Positions 43,482 to 52,582 of a DNA stretch of 64,000 bases are shown here, in pieces. This stretch comes from Ga0077555 sp050187415. Its GTDB lineage: Bacteria > Pseudomonadota > Alphaproteobacteria > Rhizobiales > Hyphomicrobiaceae. The notes beneath the pieces were generated by a model that saw only the letters and a list, made by a program, of their open reading frames with translations, did no database searches and had not been told where the DNA came from. Location: assembly GCA_050187415.1 (NCBI GenBank), contig JBFWXN010000010.1, positions 37,153 through 101,152 of the forward strand. Reading direction: 5' to 3'. Position numbers and translations under genes: made by a program. Within the stretch, counting starts at the first letter, position 1, and every line of letters starts with the position of its first letter.

Positions 43482-46208
43482 TCAAAACCGCTTCAGCAGG
43501 CGATCGATATAGTCGAGCTCGAGCTGCGGGCGTGTCGGCTCACCGAGCCTGCGGCGCAGCTCTTCGAGAATCTCGCGCGCGCGCTGCACATCGATCTCGT
43601 CGGGCACCTTGACCGAGGTTCCGAGGTCGGGGCCCTCGGTCCTCTGCGGCCGACCGAGCGGATCGAGCGGCGCATCACCACCCGGACCCTGGCCGAACTG
43701 TCGAAGCTGGCGCATCATCTGCTCGGCCATCTGCTGCGCGCCTTGACGGAGCTGCTCGAGCGCCTGCTGCTCCGCCCGCGTGGCGCCGTCGAGATCGCCT
43801 TGCCGAAGAGCTCGCTCGGCCTCCTGCATCGAGCGCTCGGCGCCTTCGAGTTGTTGCTGAGACGGCATGCCGTTGCGCTGTAGCTGTTGTTGAAGCTGGC
43901 CCAGGCGATCGCGCAATTGTGCCTGACGATCACCCAATCCCATGCCGGGGTTCTGGCCGGGATTCTGGCCGGGCTGCCCGCCCTGCCCCCGCTGACCAGG
44001 CTGGCGCCCGTTTTGACCGTTGCGACCTTGCCGCTGCCCCCCCTTGCCCTGGCCACCTTGACCCTGGCCGAACTGCTGGCCTTGCCCTTGTCCCTGTTGT
44101 CCCTCCTGACCTTGACCTTGCTCCCCCTGGCCTTGTTGCTCGCCGCGCTGGTTCTGGCTGAACGTGTCGTCCAGGAGTCGCTGCTGCTGACCGATGATGT
44201 CCCCGAACTGGTTCATCATCTGCATCATCTGCTGACCTTGCTGGCTTTGACCCTGTCCCTGCGCCAGCCGTCCGTTTTGAAGCTGCTCCAGCATGTCGCG
44301 AAGCTGGCTCAGCATCTGTTGCGCCTGATCACGCGAGCCCTGACGCGCCATGTTCTCGATGTCGCGCATCATCCGCTCGAGATCCTGCTGGCGGATGATG
44401 TTGTTGGGCGACAGGTTCTTGGGAAATTCCATCGGCTGGTTCTGCGCCTGCCGCTGCAGCTGCTCCATGAAATTGTTCAGCGCCTCTCGAAGCTGGTTCA
44501 TCAGGCGCTGGATTTCCTCGTCGGACGCACCATCCTGCAACGCCTTGGACAGTTCCTCCTGCGCCTCGCGAAGGGCGCGCTCGGCATCCGAAAGATCGCC
44601 GTCCTCGAGCCGCAGCGCCACGTGCCAAAGCTGATCGACAACGCTCTTCATGCCGGCGCGAGAATGATCGCGCTTCAGCCGCCAATAGGTCGACCGCAAG
44701 CCCAGATAAGCACGCCGATCCTTGATGAAGCCGTCCGGTTCGAGCGCGATGGCGTCGAGCGCGAACGCGACGCGTTCGCGGTTGCGCGGATCTTCGACCA
44801 GATAGCGCCGCTGTTCGACGACCGCCTTGGCAATTGGGTTGAGAAAGCGCCGCTGGGGAAGGATCAACTCGACCGGAGCGCTCTTGCCGACCTGGCCCGC
44901 ATGATCTTTCGCCGACAGCACCAGCTGTACCCGCGAGCCGGCCCACGGATGTGCCGTCAGCTCGTGATAGCTGAACGCCTCGCCTTCCTTGGCATTGGCG
45001 CGGGGCAGGCGCAGCGTCAGCGTCGGAGGGCGCTCCAGCGGCGGCCTCGGTCCCGTGTTCGCCTGCGGCCGCGCCCAGTTCGTCGCCGGATCTCCCGGTT
45101 GGGGCTTCGCCCGCGTGATCCGCCCTTCAGCCGACACCACACCGTAGTCATCGGACACCTTGTAGGTCAGCTTGAGCGACCCCCGGGGAAGACGCTGCGG
45201 CTCCTTGGAGAGCGCAATCGTCGGCGGCGTGTCCGGCACGACCTTGAATTTCCACGGCGCAGCCGTATGGCCCAGTATCCTCACGCTCGACGACGCCGTG
45301 AGATTGAGCTTTGCCTCGGCCACATCGCTGCGCAGCGCCGGGGGCAGATTGGGATTTTGCGTGGCCGTCACGTCGGTGGCGGGAGTCTCCGGCCTCACCT
45401 CCATATGCTCGGGCGTGCCGCCCTCCGGCGTAATCTCGATCGTAAATCCGTTCGTGCCTGTCCCGCTCCCACGCACCACGAGTTGGCTATTCGCCGGAAT
45501 GTCAATCTCACCCTTGTCCCCCGCCACGGGGAGTGGCTGAACGCCCGGCCGCGCTCCGTCGGCGAGAATGATCGGCGCAATCCCGGTATATGACGGTGGC
45601 GTCACCCAGGCGTCGAGACGGGCATCCACGGCAAGTGGCGGCGGGCCGAAGCGAAAGGCAGCGCGCAGGCGATCGGACGCGCTATCCCCGACGAACCAAA
45701 CCATCAAGCCAACGCCGAGCACGAGCAGCGTCCGCAGCGCAAACGGGTCCAGGCGATCGGTGCGCGCTTCGGGACGACCGACGCGCAGGCGCGCAAGCTG
45801 CCGAGCAAGACGCGCGCGATGCTCGGCCCAGAGCGTCTGCGTCGCCGAACCGTCCGACACGGCGCTGAGGTGGTCCTCGTAGCTCGATGCAGGCCTGTGC
45901 GGAACCTTCGACGACCGCTCGATGCGCCGGATCGCCTCTTCACGCGAGGCGGCCGGCGTGCGCGCGATCCAGACCAGTGTTGCGAGCGCGGCCAGCACGA
46001 AGCCCGCCAAAACTGCGATATGGCCGAGCGTCGGCAATGCCGTCCACAGACCCGCGAGCGAAACAGCGACGAAAATGCCGATCAGCGCCGTCAAGGCCCA
46101 TAGCCGCGGCCACACGCGCTCCATCAGCAGCGCCCCGCGACTGAGCCCAACCTTCCTCTCGAAGTCGGCATTCGGCGCGGACAGGGCCACTCGCGTATCA
46201 TTCGCCAT
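43482..46208 (-). CDS. DUF4175 (TIGR02302) family membrane protein
   Basis: Large alphaproteobacterial envelope protein of 908 aa, unknown function. Two hydrophobic segments at about 35-80 and a third near 155-175 precede a long periplasmic region beginning with WVTPPSYTG. The middle holds helices rich in Gln/Glu (NNFMEQLQRQAQ and similar). Residues about 680-765 are an almost pure Gly/Gln stretch with GQGQ and GQNP repeats. The C-terminus resumes helices (RAREILEELRRRLGEP) and ends YIDRLLKRF. Start at ATG 46208 behind GAGGAA. In many Rhizobiales it lies near lysA; here one gene separates them. Confidence 0.88.
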   Translation of the reverse strand: MANDTRVALSAPNADFERKVGLSRGALLMERVWPRLWALTALIGIFVAVSLAGLWTALPTLGHIAVLAGFVLAALATLVWIARTPAASREEAIRRIERSSKVPHRPASSYEDHLSAVSDGSATQTLWAEHRARLARQLARLRVGRPEARTDRLDPFALRTLLVLGVGLMVWFVGDSASDRLRAAFRFGPPPLAVDARLDAWVTPPSYTGIAPIILADGARPGVQPLPVAGDKGEIDIPANSQLVVRGSGTGTNGFTIEITPEGGTPEHMEVRPETPATDVTATQNPNLPPALRSDVAEAKLNLTASSSVRILGHTAAPWKFKVVPDTPPTIALSKEPQRLPRGSLKLTYKVSDDYGVVSAEGRITRAKPQPGDPATNWARPQANTGPRPPLERPPTLTLRLPRANAKEGEAFSYHELTAHPWAGSRVQLVLSAKDHAGQVGKSAPVELILPQRRFLNPIAKAVVEQRRYLVEDPRNRERVAFALDAIALEPDGFIKDRRAYLGLRSTYWRLKRDHSRAGMKSVVDQLWHVALRLEDGDLSDAERALREAQEELSKALQDGASDEEIQRLMNQLREALNNFMEQLQRQAQNQPMEFPKNLSPNNIIRQQDLERMMRDIENMARQGSRDQAQQMLSQLRDMLEQLQNGRLAQGQGQSQQGQQMMQMMNQFGDIIGQQQRLLDDTFSQNQRGEQQGQGEQGQGQEGQQGQGQGQQFGQGQGGQGKGGQRQGRNGQNGRQPGQRGQGGQPGQNPGQNPGMGLGDRQAQLRDRLGQLQQQLQRNGMPSQQQLEGAERSMQEAERALRQGDLDGATRAEQQALEQLRQGAQQMAEQMMRQLRQFGQGPGGDAPLDPLGRPQRTEGPDLGTSVKVPDEIDVQRAREILEELRRRLGEPTRPQLELDYIDRLLKRF
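43935..44160 (-). repeat. Gly/Gln-rich repeat region inside the DUF4175 gene
   Basis: Degenerate short repeats encoding GQ, GQG and GQNP units. The DNA has the same bias (CTTGCC, CCTTG and CTGGCC words), which creates long open but meaningless frames on the opposite strand. Slippage here could change the length of the Gly/Gln tract between strains. Confidence 0.7.
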
Positions 46209-46467
46209 CGACGATTCCTCGCATTCGCCCCGAAGCTTAGACGTGGCTGTCCCGATTACCCCCGCGACGGCCAACGCCGTTTAATTTCGCATATCGGCGC
46301 CCGTATGACGAGCCTAAACGAACTCGGCCCTGCCGCTCCTTCGGGCAGTCGCCGCGCGCCGCTTTTGCCGCTTCAGTTGGGCCGAAACGAGGCCGCGCGC
46401 GGCTCCGCACCTAGGCTAGATGTTGATCGAGCGTGATTTCGTCAAGCCGCCGCAGGCCCGCCTCCGG

Positions 46468-48135
46468 CTACCACTTGACCCCCAGCACCTGCTCGGGAGG
46501 GTGCCCTTGCACCGAGCCGGGATCGAAGGTGTCGGCCCGGGCCATCGCCCAGGCGTCACGGAACTGCGGATGATCGGTCCCCGTCAGCAGTTCTCCCGGA
46601 CGCAGGAAACGATACATTTCGGCCAGGCTGATGACCCGATCGAGCGCGGCTCGGCGCATGAAGTGACGAGGTGACAGCTCTCTGGGATGCTCGAGGCCGG
46701 CGGCCGCGATCAACTCGGCCAGCGCCTTGAGCGTCTCGCGATGAAAATTGGCAACCCGCTCGGCCTTGTCCGGCACGACAATGGCGCGCGCGCGCAATGG
46801 GTCCGAGCTTGTGACCCCCGTCGGGCAGCGGCCCGTGTGGCACGTCTGCGCCTGAATGCACCCGACGGCGAACATGAACCCACGGGCTGCGTTGCACCAG
46901 TCCGCGCCGAGCGCCATGGCGCGCGCCATATCGAACGCGGTGACGATCTTGCCGGACGCGCCAAGCCGAATACGGTCGCGCAGTCCCGCCCCAACCAGAG
47001 CAGAGTGTACGAACGCCAGGCCGTCGCGCAGTGGCATGCCGAGATGATCCATGAACTCGAGAGGCGCCGCACCTGTGCCCCCTTCCTTCCCATCCACCAC
47101 GATGAAATCGGGCACCAGGTCAGTCTCGAGCATGGCTTTGACGATCGCCAGAAATTCCCAGGGGTGGCCGATGCACAGCTTGAATCCAGCCGGCTTGCCC
47201 CCCGACAGGCGCCGCATCTCGGCAATGAAGTGCACCATCTCGATCGGCGTCGAGAAGGCCGAATGGACGGCGGGCGAGACGCACTCCACGCCTTCGGGAA
47301 TGCCGCGGATACGAGAGATCTCGGATGTGACCTTGGCGGCGGGCAAAACCCCTCCGTGACCGGGCTTTGCGCCCTGGCTGAGCTTCAGCTCCACCATCTT
47401 GATCTGCGGGTTGCTCGCGACCGTGGCAAAGCGCTCCGGCGAGAAAGAGCCGTCGCTGTTGCGCGCGCCGAAATAACCTGACCCCAGCTCCCAGATGATG
47501 TCGCCGCCATGCGCCGCATGGTATGGCGTGAAACCGCCCTCGCCCGTGTCGTGCGCAAAATTTCCGAGCGAAGCACCCTTGTTCAGTGCGAGCACTGCGT
47601 TGCCGGAGAGCGAGCCGTAGCTCATGGCGGAAATATTGAGAACCGAACTCGAATAGGGCTCCTTGCAGTCCTCCCCACCGATCGTGATCCGGAACAGGTC
47701 GTGCGAAACGGGCCGAGCCGCAATCGAGTGATGCAGCCACTCGAAGCCAGTCTCGTAGACGTCGTACTGGGTGCCGAATGGCCTGACATCGAGTTGCTTT
47801 TTCGCGCGCTGATATGCGATGGCACGCTTGTCGCGGCTGAACGGCGTCCCGTCCTTGTCGGTCTCGAAGAAATATTGGCGCATCTCGGGGCGGATGCCTT
47901 CGAACAGGAACCTCAAGTGCCCCAGAAGTGGATAGTTGCGAAGGATGGCATGGCGCGTCTGGACGAGGTCGTGAAGACCGAGCACCGAGCAGAACGCCAA
48001 AATGGCCAAGGGAATGCCGACGAGCAGGTCATAGCCGGGAAACATCCAGGCGAGGGCTCCGAGCGCCAACGTGCCGCCTATGGCGATCATCAGCGGCAGG
48101 TAGCGCGGCGCAAGATATTCCGTCGGCGAAAGCAT
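46468..48135 (-). CDS. FMN-binding glutamate synthase-family protein (membrane-anchored)
   Basis: A 555-aa protein equivalent to the FMN/glutamate-synthase domain of GltB without the amidotransferase part. Two N-terminal transmembrane segments (about 12-32 and 38-56) anchor it. ISAMSYGSLSGNAVLALNKG and VDGKEGGTGAAPLEFMDHLG are the FMN/glutamate-site motifs; CIQAQTCHTGRCPTG provides the 3Fe-4S cysteines. The substrate of such stand-alone proteins is unproven. Start at ATG 48135 behind GGGGGAC. It lies between lysA and the DUF4175 gene on the same strand. Confidence 0.93.
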   Translation of the reverse strand: MLSPTEYLAPRYLPLMIAIGGTLALGALAWMFPGYDLLVGIPLAILAFCSVLGLHDLVQTRHAILRNYPLLGHLRFLFEGIRPEMRQYFFETDKDGTPFSRDKRAIAYQRAKKQLDVRPFGTQYDVYETGFEWLHHSIAARPVSHDLFRITIGGEDCKEPYSSSVLNISAMSYGSLSGNAVLALNKGASLGNFAHDTGEGGFTPYHAAHGGDIIWELGSGYFGARNSDGSFSPERFATVASNPQIKMVELKLSQGAKPGHGGVLPAAKVTSEISRIRGIPEGVECVSPAVHSAFSTPIEMVHFIAEMRRLSGGKPAGFKLCIGHPWEFLAIVKAMLETDLVPDFIVVDGKEGGTGAAPLEFMDHLGMPLRDGLAFVHSALVGAGLRDRIRLGASGKIVTAFDMARAMALGADWCNAARGFMFAVGCIQAQTCHTGRCPTGVTSSDPLRARAIVVPDKAERVANFHRETLKALAELIAAAGLEHPRELSPRHFMRRAALDRVISLAEMYRFLRPGELLTGTDHPQFRDAWAMARADTFDPGSVQGHPPEQVLGVKW

Positions 48136-48288
48136 CGAGTCGTCCCCCCGGTCGGACCGGCTCCTTGATCAGCGCCCTGCGGCCGGCCTCGTCGCACAAC
48201 TCGATGCCAAGCGGATCGCAAGCCTCGTGCGCTCACACCTTGCGAGTGACACGCGCCACCCCCCGCGACTCGACACACGTCGCCGATC

Positions 48289-49563
48289 CTAGACCCAATT
48301 CGGCAGGCGATCCTGCCCGATCAGGTCCTCCCACGTCTGGCGCGGGCGCACCACCGCATAGTCGCTCCCCTTCACCAACACCTCGGGCACCAGCAAACGC
48401 GAATTATAGGTGGATGACATGGCCGCACCATAGGCGCCCGCGGTCATGAACGTGACCAGATCGCCTGGCGCAAGCACCGGCAGGCTACGGCCTGCGGCAA
48501 AGCTGTCACTCGTTTCGCAGATGGGACCGACAACGTCATAGGGCCGCCGCTCGGCACCCTTTTCCGGTTCTCGGACGGTCCAGATGTCGTGAAATGCCTC
48601 ATACATGGCCGGTCGGATGAGATCGTTCATCGCCGCGTCTACCACCGCGAACGTCTTTTGCGGACGGCGGTTCAGATGGACCACGCGGGCAAGTAGTACA
48701 CCGGCGTTGCCGACGATGATGCGGCCCGGCTCGAAGCCAAGCTCGACGCCGAGATCATGAAAAATATTCCGGGCCAGCGCCGCATAGGACTGGATCAGGC
48801 CCGGGCCATGCGTCACCGCCTCGCTCATCTCGTAGGGAATGCCGAGGCCGCCCCCGAGATCGAGGCGCGAGACCCGAAATCCTCGCTCGCGCAAGTGCAG
48901 CGCCATCGCGCGCATGCGCCCGAACGCCGCCCGAAGGTCGTGCAATGCGCGGATCTGGCTACCGATGTGCACCGCCAGGCCCTCGATCCGAACCCCGGCC
49001 AGGTCGCGCGCCACGCCGTAGAGGCGCTCTGCCTCCTCGATGCTCACGCCGAACTTGTTGTCGGATGAGCCAGTCGTGATCTTGGCGTGCCCGCCGGCGC
49101 CGATGTCTGGATTGATGCGAAAGACCGCGGCCTGCTCGCGGCCCTTGGCGGCTGCGATGCGCGAGAGCGCCAGCAATTCACCCTCGGTTTCAACGTTCAC
49201 TTGATAGATGCCGGCGTCGACGGCGAACGCGAGCTCGGCATCGGTCTTGCCGACGCCCGAAAAGACGATCCGGTTTGCGGGAATGCCTGCTGCCAGCGCC
49301 TTGCGGATTTCCCCTTCGGAAACGGTATCGGCCCCGGCACCCAGCCCGCCCAGCAGCTTCAGCACAGCGAGATTGGAGTTGGCCTTCATCGCATAGAAGA
49401 CGTGTGCGTCAACACCGGAGAACGCCTCCGAGAAAGCTCTATAGTGGCGCTCGATGGTGGCCGCGGCATAAACGTAGGTGGGTGTTCCCACCTCGGCCGC
49501 GATCTTGGCGAGGCTCACGTCGTCGGCGTGGAGCGTGCCGCCCCGATAGGTGAAGTGATGCAT
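48289..49563 (-). CDS. lysA: Diaminopimelate decarboxylase
   Basis: Last step of lysine synthesis, decarboxylating meso-diaminopimelate with PLP; 424 aa. PLP lysine Lys60 in FYAMKANSN, then AVHIGSQI, the glycine loop DLGGGLG, and the active-site segment PICETSDSFA. GAYGAAMSSTYNSR is near the C-terminus. It heads the lysA / FMN-protein / DUF4175 minus-strand run and is divergent from the ECF sigma locus. argH, its common neighbour, is not adjacent. Confidence 0.97.
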   Translation of the reverse strand: MHHFTYRGGTLHADDVSLAKIAAEVGTPTYVYAAATIERHYRAFSEAFSGVDAHVFYAMKANSNLAVLKLLGGLGAGADTVSEGEIRKALAAGIPANRIVFSGVGKTDAELAFAVDAGIYQVNVETEGELLALSRIAAAKGREQAAVFRINPDIGAGGHAKITTGSSDNKFGVSIEEAERLYGVARDLAGVRIEGLAVHIGSQIRALHDLRAAFGRMRAMALHLRERGFRVSRLDLGGGLGIPYEMSEAVTHGPGLIQSYAALARNIFHDLGVELGFEPGRIIVGNAGVLLARVVHLNRRPQKTFAVVDAAMNDLIRPAMYEAFHDIWTVREPEKGAERRPYDVVGPICETSDSFAAGRSLPVLAPGDLVTFMTAGAYGAAMSSTYNSRLLVPEVLVKGSDYAVVRPRQTWEDLIGQDRLPNWV

Positions 49564-49723
49564 GGACCGTCCGGCTTCAGTTGCGCCGAGACCATCACCC
49601 GGCGCATTTTAGAGCCCACACTAGGCCCGTTCGCCATCTATCGCTACAGCAGAGCGCTCCGCAGGTGCGCCATGGTTGCGCCTCGCCTGCACGTCACCAT
49701 GAGTAGAAATTTTTGACCATCAG

Positions 49724-49750
49724 TGTCGGCTGGCGCTTTGACCGAGCGTC
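49724..49750 (+). promoter_or_regulatory. ECF42-type promoter upstream of the YciI-sigma pair
   Basis: TGTCGG (49724-49729), 17-base spacer, CGTC (49747-49750), 27 bases before the YciI start codon. The elements closely fit the pattern recalled for ECF42 sigma factors (TGTCGA at -35; CGAC/CGTC-like at -10). The identical pair recurs at 51436 with the same spacing. Confidence 0.75.
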
Positions 49751-49777
49751 CTCGACAAGCGACATGCGGAGACAACC

Positions 49778-50149
49778 ATGCAGTATGCTATTTTATGCTA
49801 CCATGACGAGAAAGTCGTCTGCTCCTGGTCGAAGGAGGAGGACGAGGCCGTCATGGCCAAGCTCGCGGTCGTCAACGCGCGTCTCGCCCGGGACGGGAAA
49901 CTCGGCCCGGTGGCCCGCCTCCTGCCGACGACCGCCGCCACCACGCTCCGCAAGGATCGCGAGCCGCCGCTCGTACTCGATGGGCCGTTCGCCGAAACGA
50001 AGGAGCAACTTCTCGGCTTCTACATCGTGGAGGCCACGTCGCTCGACGAAGTGCTCGAGATTTCCCGTGAACTCGCCGCGGCCAATCCTGGCGGGGCCTA
50101 TGAGATCCGCCCGGTCGGCTATTTCAACGACGGGAGCGCGACAGGGTGA
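49778..50149 (+). CDS. YciI-like DGPF-domain protein
   Basis: Small ferredoxin-like fold protein of 123 aa (YCII-related, COG3795 type). The naming motif DGPF is at 68-71, followed by AETKEQLLGFYIVEA. The biochemical activity is unknown; the family is almost always encoded beside ECF42-type sigma factors, and is thought to act with them. Its stop overlaps the GTG start of the sigma gene by 4 bases (GTGA), so the two are translationally coupled. GGAG precedes its ATG. Transcription probably starts from the promoter at 49724. Confidence 0.92.
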   Translation: MQYAILCYHDEKVVCSWSKEEDEAVMAKLAVVNARLARDGKLGPVARLLPTTAATTLRKDREPPLVLDGPFAETKEQLLGFYIVEATSLDEVLEISRELAAANPGGAYEIRPVGYFNDGSATG

Positions 50150-51432
50150 CCAGCGGCGATTGGATCGCGACTGTCGTGACGTCGGCGAGGCCGAAGGCGA
50201 TGGCGGCTCTCGTTCGCTACTTCCGAGACCTCGATGTCGCAGAAGAAGCCTTCCAGGAATCCTGCCTCAGGGCGCTGGGATCATGGCCCAGGAACGGTCC
50301 GCCGCGAGATCCAGCCGCCTGGCTGATCATGGTCGCCCGCAACTCCGGCATCGATCACGCCCGGCGGGCCCGGCGCCACGTGCCCCTGCCGGAGGACGAC
50401 GTTGCCGTCTCCGACGTGTCGGACCAGGAGGCGCCGGCCGTCGAACGGATCGATGCCGCCGACTACCGTGACGACATCCTGCGGCTGATGTTCATCTGTT
50501 GCCACCCCGATCTGCCGACCACCCAGCAGATCGCGCTCGCGCTCAGGATCGTCTCGGGGCTCTCGGTCGCACGGATCGCACGCGCGTTCCTGGTCGGAGA
50601 GGCCGCCATGGAGCAGCGCATCACGCGGGCCAAAGCGCGCGTTGCCAAAGCGGCGAAGACGTTCGAAACGCCGGGAGCCGTCGAACGAAGCGAGCGCCTG
50701 GCCGCCGTCGCCGCCATGATCTATCTCGTATTCAACGAAGGCTATTCTGCGCCACACGCCGACGCCGTCGACAAGGGCCCACTTGCAGACGAAGCCATCC
50801 GGCTCGCCCGCATACTCCTGCAGCTCTTTCCCGCGGAGCCCGAGATCATGGGCCTCACGGCGCTGCTGCTCCTTCAGCACGCGCGAGCCCCGGCCCGGTT
50901 CGACGCCGCGGGCGACGCGATCCTGCTCGCCGAGCAGGATCGTGGCCTTTGGCGCCGGCCGCTCATCGCAGAGGGACTGGCCCTCGTCGACAAGGCGATG
51001 CGTCACCGCCGCCCGGGACCCTACCAGATCCAGGCCGCGATCGCAGCGCTGCATGCACGCGCCGCGACCGCCGAGAACACTGATTGGCAGCAGATCGCGC
51101 TTCTCTACGGCGCCCTCGAGCGGATGTCACCGTCGCCGGTCGTCACGCTGAACCGCGCGGTGGCCGTGTCCAAGGTCCAAGGCCCGGCGGCAGCGCTCGA
51201 GATGATCGAGCCGCTCGGGCCGGCGCTCGCCACCTATTTCTACTTTCACGGAGCGCGAGGCAGTTTTCTTGCCGAACTCGGACGTACGTCGCAGGCCCGC
51301 CAGGCTTTCGGCCAGGCCATCGCCCTCGCCGGCTCGCCCGCCGAAGCTGCGCACATCCGCCGGGAACTGGACCGACTTGCCACCAAGGCCCGGCCGGAGG
51401 GCGGACGCACGACAGACAAAAAGATCGGCTGA
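50146..51432 (+). CDS. ECF sigma factor with C-terminal extension (ECF42-like)
   Basis: RNA polymerase sigma factor of 428 aa, about twice the size of a minimal ECF sigma. Region 2 covers about 15-85 (FRDLDVAEEAFQESCLRALG), region 4 about 115-170 (LPTTQQIALALRIVSGLSVA). The rest (about 180-428) is the helical TPR-like extension with YLVFNEGY and LNRAVAVSKVQGP, the layout of the ECF42 group. No anti-sigma factor is encoded nearby, so regulation may run through the extension or the DGPF partner. Start is GTG 50146 inside the yciI stop. Confidence 0.93.
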   Translation: MTSGDWIATVVTSARPKAMAALVRYFRDLDVAEEAFQESCLRALGSWPRNGPPRDPAAWLIMVARNSGIDHARRARRHVPLPEDDVAVSDVSDQEAPAVERIDAADYRDDILRLMFICCHPDLPTTQQIALALRIVSGLSVARIARAFLVGEAAMEQRITRAKARVAKAAKTFETPGAVERSERLAAVAAMIYLVFNEGYSAPHADAVDKGPLADEAIRLARILLQLFPAEPEIMGLTALLLLQHARAPARFDAAGDAILLAEQDRGLWRRPLIAEGLALVDKAMRHRRPGPYQIQAAIAALHARAATAENTDWQQIALLYGALERMSPSPVVTLNRAVAVSKVQGPAAALEMIEPLGPALATYFYFHGARGSFLAELGRTSQARQAFGQAIALAGSPAEAAHIRRELDRLATKARPEGGRTTDKKIG

Positions 51433-51435
51433 CGA

Positions 51436-51462
51436 TGTCGGGGCGCTCACCCACCATTCGTC
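51436..51462 (+). promoter_or_regulatory. Second ECF42-type promoter, upstream of the DUF1428 gene
   Basis: TGTCGG (51436-51441), 17-base spacer, CGTC (51459-51462), ending 51 bases before the DUF1428 start codon and beginning 4 bases after the sigma stop codon. Both hexamer and tetramer are identical to the element at 49724. Confidence 0.75.
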
Positions 51463-51513
51463 TTCAAAGCAGGCACGAACGGAAGAACGCACGAAGGCTT
51501 GGAGAAAAGGGCC

Positions 51514-51885
51514 ATGGCAAACTACGAAGGCAAATACGTCGACAGTTTTGTTCTCGCCGTTCCAACCGACAAGCTCGACGCCTATCGCGAGCTCGAGCGG
51601 ATTGCGGGACGCGTCTGGCGCGACCACGGCGCACTCGAGTATGTCGTGTGCATCGCCGACGACGTGCCGACCGGCAAGATCACCTCGTTTCCGCAAAGCG
51701 TGCAGCTCAAGGATGGCGAGATGGTTGTGTTCGCCTGGGCCGTCTATCGCTCCCGCGCGCATCGCGACGAGGTCATGGGCAAGGTCATGCAGGATGAGCG
51801 CATGAAGGACTGTAGCCCCGCGACCATGCCGTTCGACGGAAAGCGCATGTTCTGGGGTGGCTTCAAAGTGATGCACGAGGCCTGA
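51514..51885 (+). CDS. DUF1428 family protein
   Basis: A 123-aa protein with the dimeric alpha-beta barrel pattern of DUF1428: YVDSFVLAVPTDKLDAYREL at the start, DHGALEYVVCIADD, then SPATMPFDGKRMFWGGF at the end. Function unknown; relatives are often stress- or antibiotic-related stand-alone genes. ATG 51514 is preceded by GGAGAAAAGG. An own copy of the ECF42-type promoter lies directly upstream, making it the clearest predicted target of the sigma factor. Confidence 0.9.
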   Translation: MANYEGKYVDSFVLAVPTDKLDAYRELERIAGRVWRDHGALEYVVCIADDVPTGKITSFPQSVQLKDGEMVVFAWAVYRSRAHRDEVMGKVMQDERMKDCSPATMPFDGKRMFWGGFKVMHEA

Positions 51886-52006
51886 GCGCGCGTGCGCCAA
51901 GCCTAGGACCCGAACGTCGCTACATAGCCGGCGTGACCGACCGACACCGCACTGCAACATCGGGATACGACACCGCACGATTAACTAATCAAAAGGGGAC
52001 ACAACG

Positions 52007-52552
52007 ATGCTCACGATAGTGACGTACGGTGGCGTTGCCATCGCCCTTGCACTCGCAATCTTTCTGTTCTTCGCCGCACGGCGGCCCGACACGTTCAGCT
52101 ACGAGCGTTCGCTCGTAATCGAAGCCCCGCCCGCCCAGATTTTCCCGCTGATTGCCGATCCCGTGGCCTTCAACACCTGGAATCCATTCAACGAGGACGC
52201 GAGCATCAAGGGCACATACAGCGGTCCACCTAGGGGCCCCGGTGCGCGCTACACATTCGAGAGCCGCAGGGCGGGCACCGGCTACACCGAGATCCTCGAG
52301 GAGCACGCCCCGCACCATCTCGTCGTGCGTCTCTTCATGAGCAAGCCGTTCGCATGCGACAACCGGGTCGATTTCCGGCTCGATCCCGTCGCCAACGGTA
52401 CGCGCGTCACCTGGGCGATGTCCGGTCCGATGACGTTCATGGGCAAGGTCATGGGCCAGGTGATTGATTGCGAGCGCATGTGCGGCAACCAGTTCGTGCG
52501 CGGTCTGGGCAAGCTCAAGTCACTGGTCGAGCGTCAGCCCGTCGCCGCCTGA
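52007..52552 (+). CDS. SRPBCC-family protein with an N-terminal membrane anchor
   Basis: A 181-aa protein: one transmembrane segment (about 5-24), then a START/SRPBCC ligand-binding domain (YERSLVIEAPPAQIFPLIAD, FNTWNPFNEDAS, VDFRLDPVANGTRVTWAMSG). The ligand is unknown. A good AAGGGG ribosome-binding site precedes the ATG. No ECF42-type element is seen in the 121 bases before it, so it may be outside that regulon. It is followed 30 bases later by the MoaD-like gene. Confidence 0.9.
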   Translation: MLTIVTYGGVAIALALAIFLFFAARRPDTFSYERSLVIEAPPAQIFPLIADPVAFNTWNPFNEDASIKGTYSGPPRGPGARYTFESRRAGTGYTEILEEHAPHHLVVRLFMSKPFACDNRVDFRLDPVANGTRVTWAMSGPMTFMGKVMGQVIDCERMCGNQFVRGLGKLKSLVERQPVAA

Positions 52553-52582
52553 GGCATCGCGGAACCGGGAGGGATCGAGCCC

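Noticed and set aside
43935..44160. Short repeats that at first look like a CRISPR-like array.
   Set aside because: The repeats are degenerate, have no regular spacers, and are in frame within a protein-coding Gly/Gln tract; no cas gene is present.
43887..45593. Plus-strand open frame of 568 codons, very Leu-rich.
   Set aside because: It is antisense to the DUF4175 gene; leucines come from the complement of CAG/CAA glutamine codons in the Gly/Gln tract and helical region.
51886..52006. Search for a third ECF42-type promoter before the SRPBCC gene.
   Set aside because: No TGTCGR followed by CGWC at 16-18 bases was found, so the SRPBCC/MoaD/BNR trio is not assigned to the sigma regulon.
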